Assembly (NCBI GenBank): GCA_905331475.1
Contig: CAJNYU010002250.1
Location: 62,001-126,000, forward strand
Direction of reading: 5' to 3'
DNA from: Rotaria socialis
Taxonomy: Eukaryota > Rotifera > Eurotatoria > Philodinida > Philodinidae
Length of the DNA stretch: 64,000 nt
In this document: positions 10,838-26,781 of the stretch, piece after piece
Layout: each line of letters starts with the position of its first letter
Position numbering within the stretch: position 1 is the stretch's first letter
Translations under genes and position numbers: made by a program
Notes under the pieces: model-generated
Database searches by the model: none
Told to the model about the DNA's origin: nothing
Seen by the model: the letters and a program-made list of their open reading frames with translations, nothing else

Positions 10838-13800
10838 TTTTAGTTAAATTTCATTAGCAGTAGACAGTCATAGGCGATAGAATTTCATCGATTTTATGCT
10901 TCATTGCATATGTTTTTTCATGTCTTTCCGTTTGCTTTTTGAAGTACGCGCTAAGCCATAGGAATGAGTACCCTTGAAATAAGATATTTTCTGTTAGGAA
11001 ATGAATCCTCAATCCAGAGTATTTTAAAAGTAAGTATGTATAGTGTTTAATCAGCTATTCAGTAACGGAACGTATTTGTTGGAGTATTGGAGTATTGAAA
11101 TATTTCAACCAATGAATACATTCGAAGATGCAAAAGAAAATCATTAATATCAACGAGCGTCTGGTCCTGTCTAAATCTCACATTTTCCATACTACATTCA
11201 GTCAACAAATCAACAAAGAAATATATATCTATAAATACATCGTCTCCCATATAAATCTAGATAGTCTACCGTTGGTCTTGTATTAGAACGTAGTGACAGA
11301 CATCTATTGTGATAAAAAAAAAAAGACATAGAGGGAAACCGAGATTATGCCACGAAAACGTGTAAGATTCTAGTTTCTTCTTTTATTCGACGAACGTTCT
11401 TCGCTTTCGGCTATCGAATGATTGTTTCTGTAATAGTGTGCAAGAGTATCCTCAAAAAAGAGAATCCTATGTTACACTCGAGCAACAACATCTTAGCGGC
11501 ACCAACGACGAGTCTATTTTCTTTGGTCGTTCTCGTTCTTTCTACTATGATTGCATGCATTGCCTACGTCATTGAATAGACATTAGTGCCAATGACTTTT
11601 TTCTTTTGCCATACGAGTAAAACCTAAATGGCAATAACAAACAAGATTCCTACTCTAATACTCATCCACGTTGCAACTATAGAAAAGAACCACGAGACAG
11701 AAAAGGAAAAAGAAAAAGAAAAGAAACAATTTATTATTTTCTATCGGGAAACATTTGTTAATTCAAAATCTTACGAAGATTTTGTCGATTGCTATCTTTT
11801 TATTCTTCTATACTCTGTAAGTATAGCAGGATGGTTTTTATTTGTATGAAAATCGATTTCTTAAAAGTCTTGCCGAGTATCATAGCAAAGTCGTTTGGTT
11901 GTGTGTGAAAAAAGGTAGATCAATGCCGATATATATATATATACATGCGTTGTATTTTTAAATATATGCCAAGACAACAAAATATGCTAGTTGAGCCATT
12001 TCTCTATGTACACTCATTAGATATCTATCTGACTGCGTAGAAATGTTAATCTTGCCTGTTTGTCGATTGCTGTTCGCCCACCCTTTGGCATCATGTGCTA
12101 ATGTGTTCGGCATCATCAACTATCTACAGAGCACTGGAACAATTATCGATTGTATGCATTTGCACAGTAAACTCATCATTCTAATCATACTTAACAGTCA
12201 ATCAAGAAGTGGCACCATCAATTTTCATTTTCCATTCTTTATTCATTGTACAGATAAGATACAAGTGTGCTATTTTTATATATTGTCTAGTCCATGATGA
12301 CAACAAAAAGAAAATGTAAATATAAAGGTTTTCTTTTTCTTTTTTCATGGCACTATCAACATCCATCGTATGTACCTTCACCGGGGAATATTCCATCGAG
12401 AATCTCACCTTCTATTTTCTTGAAACTATACAGGAATATGTAGGTATAATGAGAAGTTTTAACTAATCTATAAATATCACAATTGTAATTTAAAAAAGAA
12501 AAGAAAACTTTTATATCCAAGTAAAAATAAAATAGAATAGAATATGAAAAGAAATTCGAACATATAATTTATCCATGTTTGTATTAGTTGTTTTTTAAGG
12601 AATAGATTTATGTTGATGAGATCTCAACACGAAATATAGATGAACAACACATACATTAATTAGTTCTGCTAAAAAACGTGGTTTTCACATTTGCCTCGTG
12701 TTCGTCAATGATAATCGTATGAAGATAAATTCTGTGACTGTGCGAATAATGGCGCATGTACGCATGCCAGGGTGAAAATTGTTCTGACAATGGATAGAGC
12801 AGCCTGAGTAGTAATAGTAGTAGTAACACAAAATGAGAGTCAAGAAGACGACGACGACGAAGAGAGAGAGATGAGATTGTTGATTAACGGCCCGGATCGT
12901 CTTGCTCCCTGTCTATCTTGTTTTTTCCCATTTTTTCTTTTTTCTTGTTCTTCTTCAGCTATAGCTACTTCTTCTTTTCATATTCAATAATAATCTGGTA
13001 GTCTCTTTCCTTTCAGATTTTTGGCTTCGACTAACGTGCTCTATTCTTATTTACGCTAGTTTTGTTCAGGTAATGAACTATCTATGCTCATGTTATACTA
13101 TCAATAAAAGAAATAAATGATGCCTTCAATCCAATTATGATCGGAGCACATTGTCGAGAGGGTGTGGGTGTACGATCGCCCCTCTAAGCCGTCAAAAGCA
13201 ATGCAGGAAGCTGCATTTTGAAAAAAGTGTTTGCTCAAAAATTGCTTCCTGACTAGATGCGCAGATTTTTATAAAAAATAGTGCGCTCATACTTGGTAGT
13301 CTATATTTATTAAGGAGCTAAATGTTAGCTAGACTAAATTTCTCATTATACTTCAAGAATCAATATTCATCCTCTCTTTTTCGTCGTATATAATCTGATT
13401 ACATTCTTTGAGCATCGTTGATTTTAGTGTTCTAATGTTGATGCGACAGTAGTTACGAGAAATGCGATTCTCTTCTTTCTCATCATTCATCGACTAGTAA
13501 AAATAGCAGCAGCAGTAGCCACTACTATACTGCTCATCTGCAGTTTCGAACGTCTCTTGTTTGATTGTCAGACAAAAAGAAAAAGAGAGAACGAGAAAAG
13601 AAAAGAAAAGAGATTAGTATCCATTGAGATTTTTTTAGCGTTCACAGCATCGCATTTATGTATGTGTGTGTGTCAAATGCACGATACTTCTAGACTAGCA
13701 GAAAAGATGACGAGTGTGAAGTAAAAAAAAGGAAAACTATTTTCGTTATAATGATAGGGAATAGGCAAAGAGAAGAAACAGAAATACAAGATAGAAAAAG

Positions 13801-15168
13801 CAAAGATCTTCCGTAGAATCTTGTGCTTACGCTAACCATTTGTCTAAAGAAAACAACGAAGTAAGTACAACAAGAAAGATTATTAATTGTGACTAGTCGT
13901 ATTTTTAGTGTTTTGTTAGCATAAGAAAAATTATTCAAAATTACATTTTGGTTAGCTGAGAGAATCTTTTTCTAATTGATTTCGAAACAGGTTGCGTTTT
14001 TGTCAAGAATAAACCTGTTCTGTATCCGCTTGTTATAAATTTAGATACATTATATTTTTCTTTTTGTGCACTATGGTCAGCTTGTTGTACTCTAATTGAC
14101 ATCACGCACATGCATTCTTCGAACAATACATATGTTTTTTGGTCACGCAAACCACTAATTGAGGCCACTAAACATCCTTCCTATTCACCAACAATTACCT
14201 GTTATAGAGTATACTCGCTTTGATTGAAATTTAATTCATTTTTTGTTGTCGTCGTTGTTGTTGTTGTTACTTGAATAAGGTAGAAAAAAAGATTCCACAA
14301 CTAGATCGCTATTTTATTCAATAAGAAAAAGATGTTTTCATTTTTTTATTTTATTATTACATGAAAAAAGTAATGTCACTCTAAATATATGTTTTCTCAA
14401 AATCCAACATATGGTTCCGACAGTTGATAATACATATTATTGTCAATTAGAAGTAATGTGTAAACTTCAAAATAGTACACTCGCTCAATTCTAAGATTGA
14501 TAAGTACAAAAATGACAACCGTCTTGAGCAATTAGTTTTTAACACAATACAACAAACAGTAGAGAAATACTACTTCGAAATGTTTGTCAATGTTAAAATC
14601 GTGACAACTTACACAATAAGAACTGTTTCACGTCATTCTTAGTATTAATTATGTTTGCCAACCACTCTAGTCAATGTGTAGGCCTAGATAGATATATATG
14701 CATATGCACTATTGACATCTAGTCCTTCCTATCTGTCGTTCTACTTCGATGGGTAGTGTTGAAATCTGCTCACTTGAGGTTTTCTGTTATATGATTCTTT
14801 TTTTTTGTATTATCTCTTTGTTGTTGTCGCCAACTAAACATATGTTGCATGAGTAGAAGAGCGCATCTTTTCAGAAGAAAATTACAGAGAATGAAAGAAC
14901 GAGAGATAATTCATTACAGATTTCCTTTTTCTTCCTCGTCGCCATCGTCGTCGTCTCTGGATTTGCCTAGTATACATTCGTTTGCTCGATAAATGGTACT
15001 GTCAAGACGGTCGAGTGTTCTTGAAAGAATGATAATAGAATCGTGCGGTGGTTTAGAAGATAGACAGAAACAGACAGAAGGAAATGAGAAAGAGAGAAAT
15101 CGCTTTTCCGCATAGAAAGAGAATTAATCGTTCACCGATCATGTCGTAATATATAATTAATACAACAG

Positions 15169-15203
<35 letters not shown>

Positions 15204-15683
15204 ACGAGAAGGGGGAGAGCCAACAACGAGTACTAATAGTGAAATATTGATGACTCCGTCTCTCTTTCGTTCTCGAGTTTTTCAATAAAAATATAACGCC
15301 ATTGAAAGAAAAAAAAAAGAAAGAGAGCAATTACTATAAAAGGCAAATGGGACGGCTGGCGATGGGAGCCAACAACTCGCTTCGTTTTTTCTCTGATGCC
15401 ACTACATCCGGAAAAGAGAGAAGGGTATCCGGCACAAAAAAAAGAAAATCAAGACCCTTCATTGCTACAAAATCTGTAATTGAAAGAAATCGATTGAAGA
15501 CAAAGCATATTACTACTAATAGATCTAGTACACAAATTCAATAATCAATTTTACTTTTACTTTTTTTAAGGTACACCCTCCTCCCTTCGTCTTCACACAT
15601 TCGTCACGACCTACCTGCCCTTGATTTTCACCTACGGTATCTGTCCCTATTATACTTAATAACGAAAGAAAAGCAAAATTGTG
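10838..15683. other. Long spacer upstream of the KH gene; simple repeats
   Basis: No complete gene is seen. It holds a (GA)n run at 15172-15199, CGA/CGT trinucleotide patches (12845-12860, 14935-14955), AG-rich runs and poly-T tracts. Two stretches look exon-like but are unproven: 12343-12440 reads plus-strand HYQHPSYVPSPGNIPSR... to a stop, and 13018-13069 sits between a TTTCAG acceptor and a GTAATG donor and could be a 5'-UTR exon of the KH gene. A TTTTTTTAAG acceptor just before 15571 suggests a further spliced leader. Confidence 0.4.
15172..15199. repeat. (GA)n microsatellite
   Basis: Uninterrupted GA dinucleotide run of about 28 bp, upstream of the KH-domain gene. Confidence 0.95.
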
Positions 15684-17439
<1,756 letters not shown>

Positions 17440-20400
17440 TCTGTGTTTTATTCTTTTTCATTTGTTCATCGCCTTTTATTTTTGGGATAAAAAAAATATT
17501 CGTACAAAAACTTCAAAAAAAAAACCGAAAATACTAATAATAAACAGCAACAAGATCTCTATCACGCATACATACTTCAAAAAAAAGATCAATCGCAATG
17601 TTTTGTCGTTTCTCTCTCTATGCAATCGTCCGGTTCGTAGCTACGTATTGTTGCATACTAACTTTCGGTAAACGTATGTGCGTGTGTTTCTTTTTTAATA
17701 AGTTCTTTTTTGTCATTGGCAGTCTACCATTTGTGTCTGTATCTGTATGTGTATATGTTTTTTCTTTTTCTTTTTAATGTATTTTTATTTATATGCAAAG
17801 ATGTGTTGTCTGTATTATCTCTATGGTATGATGCAACGATATAGATTTATGTGTGTAGAGCTGTACAACAGTGATCGATTAAATTCTTATTTTTATTTAT
17901 TCTTTTTAACATCTTAATAATCGCAAGACAAAAGTCGCTTTCTTCTTTTACTTCTAAGTGTGACAAGCTATTTTTATGTCTCCTCTTTGTTTTGTTTTCT
18001 TCAGTTTTCTTTTTCGCATTAATAGCTGACTTACGCTGAGTGTATTTGTGTGGAAGATCTTTCGAAATTTTATTTTGTTGTTATTACATCAAAAAAATGA
18101 AAATCAACCAAAAGCAAGACATGCATCAATTTGATTTTAGAAAAGATACACGAAAAAAATCAAATAGACAAAAAACCAAAAATGTATTCTTGCATTATTT
18201 TACAGATTGAATTTCTTATTTCTTCTTGCATAGAGCAGAAATAAGAAATAATATAGATCTGATGACAGCCTATCCAATATCAAATACATATATATAATAA
18301 ATAAAGTACGTAATTCATAAAATATTAGGATTATTATAGATAAGATAATCCGGCAGGCTTTGCTATAAAAATAACCTAAGATGAGTTATGTTCGTTGAAC
18401 GGTTTTATCAAGTAAAAACAACATTTTTTTAATATTTATTTTTCCATTTATTCTATCTGTTTATTTTGATGGCAATATTTGTTTTTGGCATTTTCATATA
18501 GCAAAAAACCCAAAATATTATTTATAATATCTTTAGTTAAGGATAGTTTATTGTGCATTTATGTTTTATACTTAACCTTTAATTGTAGTAGAACTAACGA
18601 ATCTTGTATTACACTCGAGCATGTATAATAGATTTATTCGAAAGGTCTTCGCTTGCAGACCATTTATTTTTGTAGTTAAACAGAACATGAAAAGGGATTA
18701 ATATAATCTCAAAAGTCTATCAAGAATATTGACTTTAGTCTTTTTATAAGTACTAATTTGAAATCTTTAAAGCTAATCAAGGAGAGACTTGAGAGAATTT
18801 TTTGAAATTAAATTAGTAATTATATATATAAATAACTCTACATACTTCAATGATCTAAATTTTTCATTAGTCTTCGTAAAATAATCGTTTTCCTATTTCT
18901 TTTTTCCCCCAGTTGCTCCATGTAACAATTAAGTAGATGGAAAACTTATGAATGTTAATTTAATGATTGCATCTGAAAACATTCTGAACACAGACGACCT
19001 TTGTTCTTTAATGAACAATTAATTCAAAAACAATAACTCGATTGCTTTTTTACAAGATTTATATCCATTATCATGTAGTTTTGTGAGAATATAATCTTTC
19101 AATTGTTTGTGTTTTGAAAATGTTTCTAGTGTACTCAAAGGTAGGACATTTCACTTTAATTTCTTCTTCAATTTAATATCTCAAAGAGATTCTTTTTGAT
19201 AATGTCTAGTGAAATTATGTAGTCTCAATGCAAAATACACGAGTTCGTTGAAAACATTCAGTCGTTTTTTTAAAATTCTTCTGTGATTCTCTAAGCGGAA
19301 GACAAAAACATTAACGTTTACAATAAGTATAGATAGCCCTTGCATTTCATAGGTACGACCAGTCTTGATACAACTTTGCATCAATGTATTCATGTACATA
19401 TAAAACAGATCATTTTGACATTTTAGAACATAAAACCCGCGTCTACTCTATGTGGCTTATGATATGCGAGATTTCTAAGATAGATAGGTACTGTTTTGAT
19501 GCGTATATAAACGATTAATACATGAATATTATTAAAAAAATCGCTAATTGTAATATATTCTTACATCGATTCTATTCATTGAGGAGAGATCGCTGATTTA
19601 AACAATTATTTGTACATTAATGATATAAATAGAATTTTTCATACTAGTTTTTAGGGATATAGTATAAATATTGACAAGAACAGTGATAAGGCTAATCTTA
19701 TTTATCTATCGATAATCTGATAGATAATAGCAACAGTGTTAAAACCAAATGAAAGGAACAAGGGAAAAAACTACTCTTCTCATTAGCATTTGCTTACCTT
19801 GCTTCATTTATATCGTTATCGTCAAAAGGAAATTCTCATTTGAGCAAAAAAACATTTTCTTTCTTTTAAATACTCAAAGCAAATAATTTAAAACTTTAAT
19901 TTGCATTCTAATTATATAAAATAACGTTTTCATTCATAAATACCATTAGCGAAAAGCAATGAAATATATCTTACAATTTTTCGTATAATTAGTATGAATT
20001 ATTTTCGCTATATTAAAAATAAATATTCGACAATAAGCAATAAGAATCACATTAATATGGAAGCTTTTTTCCGTTGCTCATAAATGATCATCGAGTAACA
20101 CTCATTTTTAGACTAATATTATTTCTTCAAATTTTTTCCGCTTCACTACACACCAGCATCACTTGGTTTACTTTATGACTTTTTCTAAAATATAGTATAA
20201 TAGATAAATTATCATAATCCACTAGATGTGACATTTGATAACATTAAAGCTTGCGTCTAATCGCAATTGAATTTTCAATTATTATCTATATTAAAGTAGA
20301 CAAAATAGAAAGAAAACTATTTGAGACTGAAAATAAAGAATATCGAGACAAATGAAAATAGATATAATTGACTTGGCATTTTTGTTTTATAATTAACATC

Positions 20401-20690
20401 TGGTTTTGTCTTTGTTCTTTGTTCTTTGTGTATTGTCGTGCTGCTGCTAAATAGTCTAAAACGTCATACTTTGTTCTGTTTCGGATAGTATGTATTTATT
20501 CTATAGATTTTTCTCTTATGTTCCATTCGCTTAGTACGTAATAAATAATAATGTGCGGTAAATTTTTAAGATAAAATTAGAGTAAAAATTTATTTCTGCT
20601 GAATAAATAACAAATAATAAGAAATAAAAGAAAAAGAAAAAGAAAACAACTCATCGAACACTATAAAAAGAAAACAGTAGCACCTATTGT
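17440..20690. other. 3' UTR of the KH gene and intergenic DNA
   Basis: T-rich sequence follows the stop. An AATAAATAAA motif at 18296-18305 is a candidate polyadenylation signal. The remainder is AT-rich with no supported exon. Confidence 0.5.
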
Positions 20691-22159
20691 TTATTTATTC
20701 GTTTGAGCAATAACTTGTGGTGATGAAGGATGATGATGATGATTATGTAAACGATGTTTTTGTAAAACAAATGTTGGTTCATCTGCATTAACACCATGGC
20801 ATCGTTGCATATGTGTTTTGAGACCTTGTCGTAATTTGAATTTTTTTGGACAACGTATACATTCAAAATTTCTTAGAGCAACATGAACAATACTATGATG
20901 ACGATTTAAATTTGATTTATTTGAGAAATCCCGTCCACATAGAAGACATGGAAATTTCTTTGGTAGTGGAGTTGGTTTAGTAGAAATTATTTCATGATCA
21001 ACAATTGTATCAATTGATGATGGTGAGATAGATGATGATGACTTAAGAATTTGTTGATGTTGTTGAGCAAGTAGCGCAGCATGATGTGGATTTGAAACGA
21101 TGGCAATTAATGCTCCTGTTGCTGGATCAAGAAATTGGGGTGTTGTTGTTGATGATGATGATGATGTATTTGTTAGAGCTAAAGGTTTATATGAAGAACC
21201 AAATGATAAATTTGCTAAATCATGACCATTAATACCAGATGAAAATAAATTTGATCGATGATGTTTTGATGACTGTGAATCGAAGATAAGATTGGGCGAA
21301 AGAAATTTTGTTGTTGGTTGAGCTATCGCAGTATCTAAAATATAGAGAACGATAGGAAAGTTTTGTTTTTGTTTTTGAAAATTTATAAATCAAATAATTA
21401 CTTGATTGTTTCAGATGATTGAATGATAAAAATGGGGATTCAATAGGCTAAAAAAGAATGGTACATTAATGTTTGAAAAACAATTAAGTAAATTGAATTT
21501 TGTTTTCGTATATTACTTTATTTTCAAGATTTATTTTATGAGCTATATTACATTTGCGTCGTTTAGCACCGACTAATGTTGTTGGTGGTGGTATTATTAA
21601 AGGAGAAGAATGTCCATTTCCATTAGTTGTTATTACTGTTCGAGGTTTTTCTTCGCCTTCTTCTGTGTCATCATCTTCATAGAGAGGACTTTCCTAAAGG
21701 AAAAGACAAGAATTTCTATGTATGTTTAAAATTAAGAAATTTAGCAATTTAAGATACTTGATGATTAGTGAGAAAACTATTGTTCTGATGTCGTTGACCT
21801 TGTAAAATATGTGCACGTTTCGAAAGATTATGTTTAATTTTATTCATAAGTAATTTTTTATCATTATTAAGTTGTTCAATATCATTTTGAATTTGTTCTA
21901 TTTGTCGTATTGTACCGCAACATCGGAAACATATAGAACGATTATTAATTAAACCATTTTCATTTTTACGCCATAGGCGTTCGAATTTAATGGAAGATGA
22001 TATTAATCGTTCGATTGACGATATCGAACACCGAGTCGCATATCGTCTATTTAAGGATGACGACGAATAAGTGACTGTAGAACTAGTTGGATTGGTATTT
22101 GTGGATAAAAGTGCATAACATAAAGAACATCGACTTGTCTTTGTATTGAATATATACAT
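20691..22159 (-). CDS. C2H2 zinc-finger protein with ZAD-like N-terminus
   Basis: Four exons, 21758-22159, 21517-21693, 21402-21447 and 20691-21334, give 422 residues. The C-terminal part has two classical fingers in tandem: CLLCGRDFSNKSNLNRHHSIVH and then CIRCPKKF...KTHMQRCH, both C-x2-C-x12-H-x4-H, so it is a likely DNA-binding nuclear regulator. A His-rich tail follows. The N-terminal exon has two CxxC pairs (Cys11/Cys14 and Cys77/Cys80) followed by a helical, acidic stretch (IRQIEQIQNDIEQL), which resembles the zinc-finger-associated (ZAD) dimerisation fold; this is an inference, since the spacing between pairs is long. The middle is acidic, then Pro/Ser-rich, with KRRK as a possible nuclear signal. 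The start is the first ATG of the exon; an earlier exon cannot be excluded. Confidence 0.85.
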
Positions 22160-22468
22160 ATTGAAAGATGCTTGATTAGTTCAATTTATTAAAGAAAGTA
22201 GAATGACCTTTTTATTTATTTGTTTGTTTGCTTGTTTCTTTTTGTATATCGATCTTTTTTCTTACTCATACGTGATAATAATGGTAGTCGTTGTTATATT
22301 CATGCTGACACTCTACTGTTTATAATGTTAGTAGAATAGAAACGCTCCAGGATGATACATTTTCCGTATCGAATATCAAGCAAAAGCGACGACTATATGT
22401 ACGTAAATGCGCTCGATCTTTAGCGTAGTGATGAGTATAACAACAAGATATTTTCTGATCTCTTTCTA

Positions 22469-22500
<32 letters not shown>

Positions 22501-24074
22501 GTTCTCTCCGAGTGACTTGCATAATCTTGCATTTTTTTTGCTGGTAATAGCTGTCGCTTGTACAATTCCCATTTCTTTCTTCTCTTTCTGTTTCCCTTCT
22601 TTTCTATTTGTGTCTCTCACACAAATTCTTTTCCATGCGCACGTCATTACATCACTTCGCTGACTTTCGTCACTAGCGTAGTATACAACCGATCCTTGAT
22701 GTATATTTATATGTGCCCCTTGGATGATTGTTTCTTTCTCAAACTGCTTGCATATATATGTAAGCTATGTTTTCTATGAAATGAGATGACAAACATTCAA
22801 GTCGATCAACATTTTATTTTTTGATGGACCAAAGTTCGTTCTTCGAATAGTAAAGAAGAAAAGAAAAAGAAAAAGAAGATGAAAAGGAATATAGAAAAAA
22901 AGCAAATGAATTTTCCTTTTCCTTAGCAGTAGCTCTAACGATGATGAGGATGATGATGATAATGATGACGTCAAACTAGATCACCGTTCGCTCTTATCAT
23001 TATAAACAGAAACCGACGACCAACACAGCGTGTATAATACATAATGGAATAATGAGTGATGGCCAAATCATCAACCAGAATTGTTCTTTCTCTCTCTTAC
23101 CGAATAAAATGGATGAATGAGTTGATAGGTGAGTGATTGTGAAAGAGTTCACATGACTCTTCTCGTCTACTTTACGTGGTTAACCTCAAAATATACCAAT
23201 ATATATATAGCATGACAGATGTACATTCACATCAATGCGACTTAAGATGAACGTAAATATCTGTATTGCAATACATTTATTCATAATTGTATCGTGACAA
23301 TAAAAATTTAGCTAATGAAATTAAAACAAAAAAATTTAAAACTTTCTGCTGCCTTCTATTGAAAGAATTTTTGAGACCAATATATATATATGTATACATA
23401 TATTTATATATTATGTATCGATTGTATGAATTTTGTTAACTTTTGCTTTTAAATATACAAAAGATGCCATCTCTGTTCCATCCATTTCTGTAATCTTCTT
23501 TTCTTTCTTTTACTACAGTTGATTAGATTACTCTTCTAACTCCTTTCATCATTCAAGGTTTGCCCGAGCATGCATCTATAAACATCTTTGCTGTGCTCTT
23601 CTCTCGTCATCACCCGTTGACGATGGATACCAACTACTAGAGATAACGCATATATAACAGCATAAGACAGCGAGCAAGGGATGATAGAGAGAGAGAAAAC
23701 GACAAAAAGTGTGAGATGTACATGCATGGGTCGAGTTGTGCGAGTGTATGTCGCACCAAAGATATATTGAAAAAGACAACAACAGCAATAACCCTCCTCT
23801 TTTTTTGCTCGTCCTCTCGCTTTTGCGTTTGTAGTGTGTACGTGTTTCTTCATGTTGTTTGCACAACGATGATTGACATCACCCATGAGCAGCAGTACTA
23901 GCAGCAGCCGCTCCGATATGGGGACCTAAAGAATAGATACGGAAAAGGATGGATATAAAGAGGGAGGAATGGATAGATGGATGGTAGGGGTGATTTTTGA
24001 AGGAGACATTTCTGTATCCTACAATAACGTCAAAAAGAGTAGGAGAATGTTGCCATTTGCGTTTCAAGTGACTG

Positions 24075-24106
<32 letters not shown>

Positions 24107-24435
24107 GACAACTATCGTCGTCGTCATCATCATCATCCTTCTGAGAGAAGAAGTAATTCTGAAGAATAGAAAGTAGCGAGAAAAAGGAGAAAGAGCTAAC
24201 ATATACATGCTGTTAAGGAAATGATACTAATCATTTTTTGTTATAATTGCGTTTATGTTCTATTTGTTGCTACCAACTGGAAAATCTAGATATGCTATAT
24301 ACAGAAGAGCAGTATGCTAAAAAACATCTCGTCATTCTTTTCTTGGCTGTTAAAGAATGATAAAATAAAACCTGATTTATTCAAGTAAAAAAACTAATAA
24401 GAAAGTTTGGATAATAAAACAAAACGTGTACGGCA
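22160..24435. other. Intergenic, simple-sequence rich
   Basis: Contains a CT/GA run near 22482-22500, a (CA)n run at 24078-24105, ATG/TGA trinucleotide patches near 22930-22970 and a TA-rich patch at 23380-23415. The open frames here run through these repeats and carry no family signature. Confidence 0.5.
24078..24105. repeat. (CA)n microsatellite
   Basis: Uninterrupted CA dinucleotide run of about 28 bp. Confidence 0.95.
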
Positions 24436-26564
24436 CTATGTTGTTGATGTACTCGAACCAGACATAATCGGTGGTATTCGAGCAAGTCTGTGTAATTTTG
24501 GTATTTGTAAATCTCGATCATTATCGTCGTCTCTAGTAGAATCTTTCGTTTGGGATAATAATTCATTAGCTACTTGTAATATAGATAGATCACTTCGTTG
24601 ACCAATAGGTTTCAATGGACGACTTTCATCATAGAAATTGGTATATTTTGACAAGCCCGTCTATCAAATATCAAATATATAAGCAATATTGAAATGCATC
24701 AAAAACAAATATATAAAAAAATTTACTTGATATCTTCGAGGATCGCCTTTTTTCAATCGAGCATCTTCATAGAGAACACCAGGAACGGGTTGAATAAGAT
24801 CACCCACATCAGTGGATTGTTCGGGAAGTACTATAAGATAATTCATGAAAAATTTGATTTTTGTAAAATTATTTCAGAAATAAAATCGACAAACCAAGTT
24901 TAACTGTTGTAAATTTTGTTTCTAATCGATTTGATTTTGTTTTCTTTGGTGGTTTAGCTGGTGGTGTACGTATTTCATTTGTTGGTTTTCGTGATGAAAT
25001 AACATCACATTTAACACGAATACTAATTATTGATATTAAATTATAGAATCAAAACAAAAAGAAGTCAACCAAACCTTCTTGATGTAATTTTATCTGGATC
25101 AAGTTTAGTAATAGAAATTACGTTTCCATTATCATCAAGTTCAAGTTCTCGATATCCTGGTGGTCGACTAAGAATACTCTATGTTAGAAAAAAGAGAATT
25201 AATAAACAAGTCAAAATTTTCTCTATTCAAGGATATACTTTCAACATTGAATGAGCGGCAGCCGGAGCTTTCGAAATAGCTTCTTCAACATCCATATCAT
25301 CAAATAGTTTGGATTCAGTTGGTTTTCTATAACTTTTTGTAGTTGGCGTTCCAGTTAAATTCGTTGTTGATGCCAATGCATCAGAACCAAGTTGAGATGA
25401 TGCTTTTGGTGCAGGCATATATCGATGTTTTCTAGTTATCGTTGCTGGAGTAGAATCCAAATACGAACTATGTGCATCGATTTGTGGTGGATAGAATAGA
25501 TCAGATAATGGTTCAAGCTTTAGAAAATGAAATAAATAAAGTTAGTAGTTTTAGAAGTCCGTTCATTTTGTTTTACCTTCGGTGGTTGTGTTTCAATAAC
25601 AAGCACATCATGAAAATAAGGTTTTAGTGGTGAAGATGAGAGACTACTATTTTTTTCACGTGACAATTCTTTTTCAGTTGCTGTACGATGATCACCATTA
25701 CTTTCAATTGATTTTTCTCGTTTATTTTGTTCACGAATAAAATCAGATTTTTCTGTTTGTGAAAGTTTTTTTCGTTGGCTACTCAAACGAGTTGTATGAG
25801 CTGCACTTAGGAGTGTTGATCCCGTTGAGGGACGTTGATTTCGATCAGCATTTTCAGATATTAGATTAGTGAGAGGAGCTGTTGATGGACGTTCGACCAT
25901 ATATAGTGGTGATTCTTCCACACTAGACAATAGAAGAAATGTCTCCAAGGACGAAAATTAACTAAAATAAAAATAAACCTTTGAGGACGTTCTTCTCGAC
26001 ATGCAGGTACAACACCTTCGCCCCAATTATCCATTGTAGATGGTGAAGGTTCTAACACGAATAATAAAATATTTTTCTAAAAATAATCACTTTTTTTTGC
26101 TGTATTTTCCGTTTACCTGCATCTTCTATCCAAAAATCACCAGTAGCTGGTTTTGGTTCATCTCTTTCCAAAAATGCCCACTAGATAAAATCAGAAGATG
26201 AGAAAAACAGAAAAAACTTTAAAGATACAAAATATATTTTAAAATTTTTATAGCTCACTTGAATAACATTCGATAAGGCATTTTCTGTCATCATCAGTGT
26301 AAATGGTAATAGTTGTCGTCGGATATAGAGCTGTTGAATTTGCCTGGATGTTTCTGCCCATATACCTTCAAATATGTCAGCAATAAAATCTTCGGTATCA
26401 TCATTTTCTAATAATGATAACCAATCTGTTTCATTAAATTTTCCTGGAACTATTTCTAATACATTCGTTGGTTGCTTTTCATTTTTCGTTTGATCTTTTC
26501 CTGGTGCCTTCAAACTTGATTTAGCTGCTTGACGTCCTTGTTTAGAACCAGTACGCGTTGCCAT
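24436..26564 (-). CDS. C2orf81-like protein (DUF4639)
   Basis: Nine exons, 26259-26564, 26117-26180, 25979-26051, 25577-25922, 25239-25517, 25075-25178, 24895-25022, 24727-24830 and 24436-24660, give 542 residues. The first 130 residues follow vertebrate C2orf81: a basic Ser/Lys N-terminus, then IVPGKFNETDWLSLLE, an acidic stretch, a helix ending in LYIRRQLLPFTL, then WAFLERDEP and EPSPSTMDNWGEGVVP. Human C2orf81 is of similar length (about 600). The middle is Ser/Thr/Lys-rich and disordered; the C-terminal third has a conserved-looking block (LSRPPGYRELELDDNGNVIS, and PVPGVLYEDARLKKGDPRRY). The biochemical role of the family is unknown; a link to cilia or sperm is a guess from its animal distribution. 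No transmembrane segment or signal peptide is visible. Confidence 0.85.
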
Positions 26565-26781
26565 CTGTACTATTCGTTAATACTTTTAGCAAACTATAAG
26601 GAATACTTGACAATTATAGCGAGATTACTCTGAAATAACCATTAATAATAAACTTCTCTTGACAACATTCGGTTACTATACTGAATTTCGAATGCGACAT
26701 CTTTACTATTACAATAGATGGACGCAGATGTTTAAATGTCAAAATGAACTCAATTTATTTATTTTGGATAATCTCAAACAC

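Noticed and set aside
12043..12297. 84-codon open frame, plus strand
   Set aside because: Cys/Leu/Ile-rich random-looking translation, no conserved motif; other frames equally plausible.
23536..24208. Several overlapping frames of 60-116 codons
   Set aside because: Driven by CA, CGT and purine repeats; two strands open at once and no family signature.
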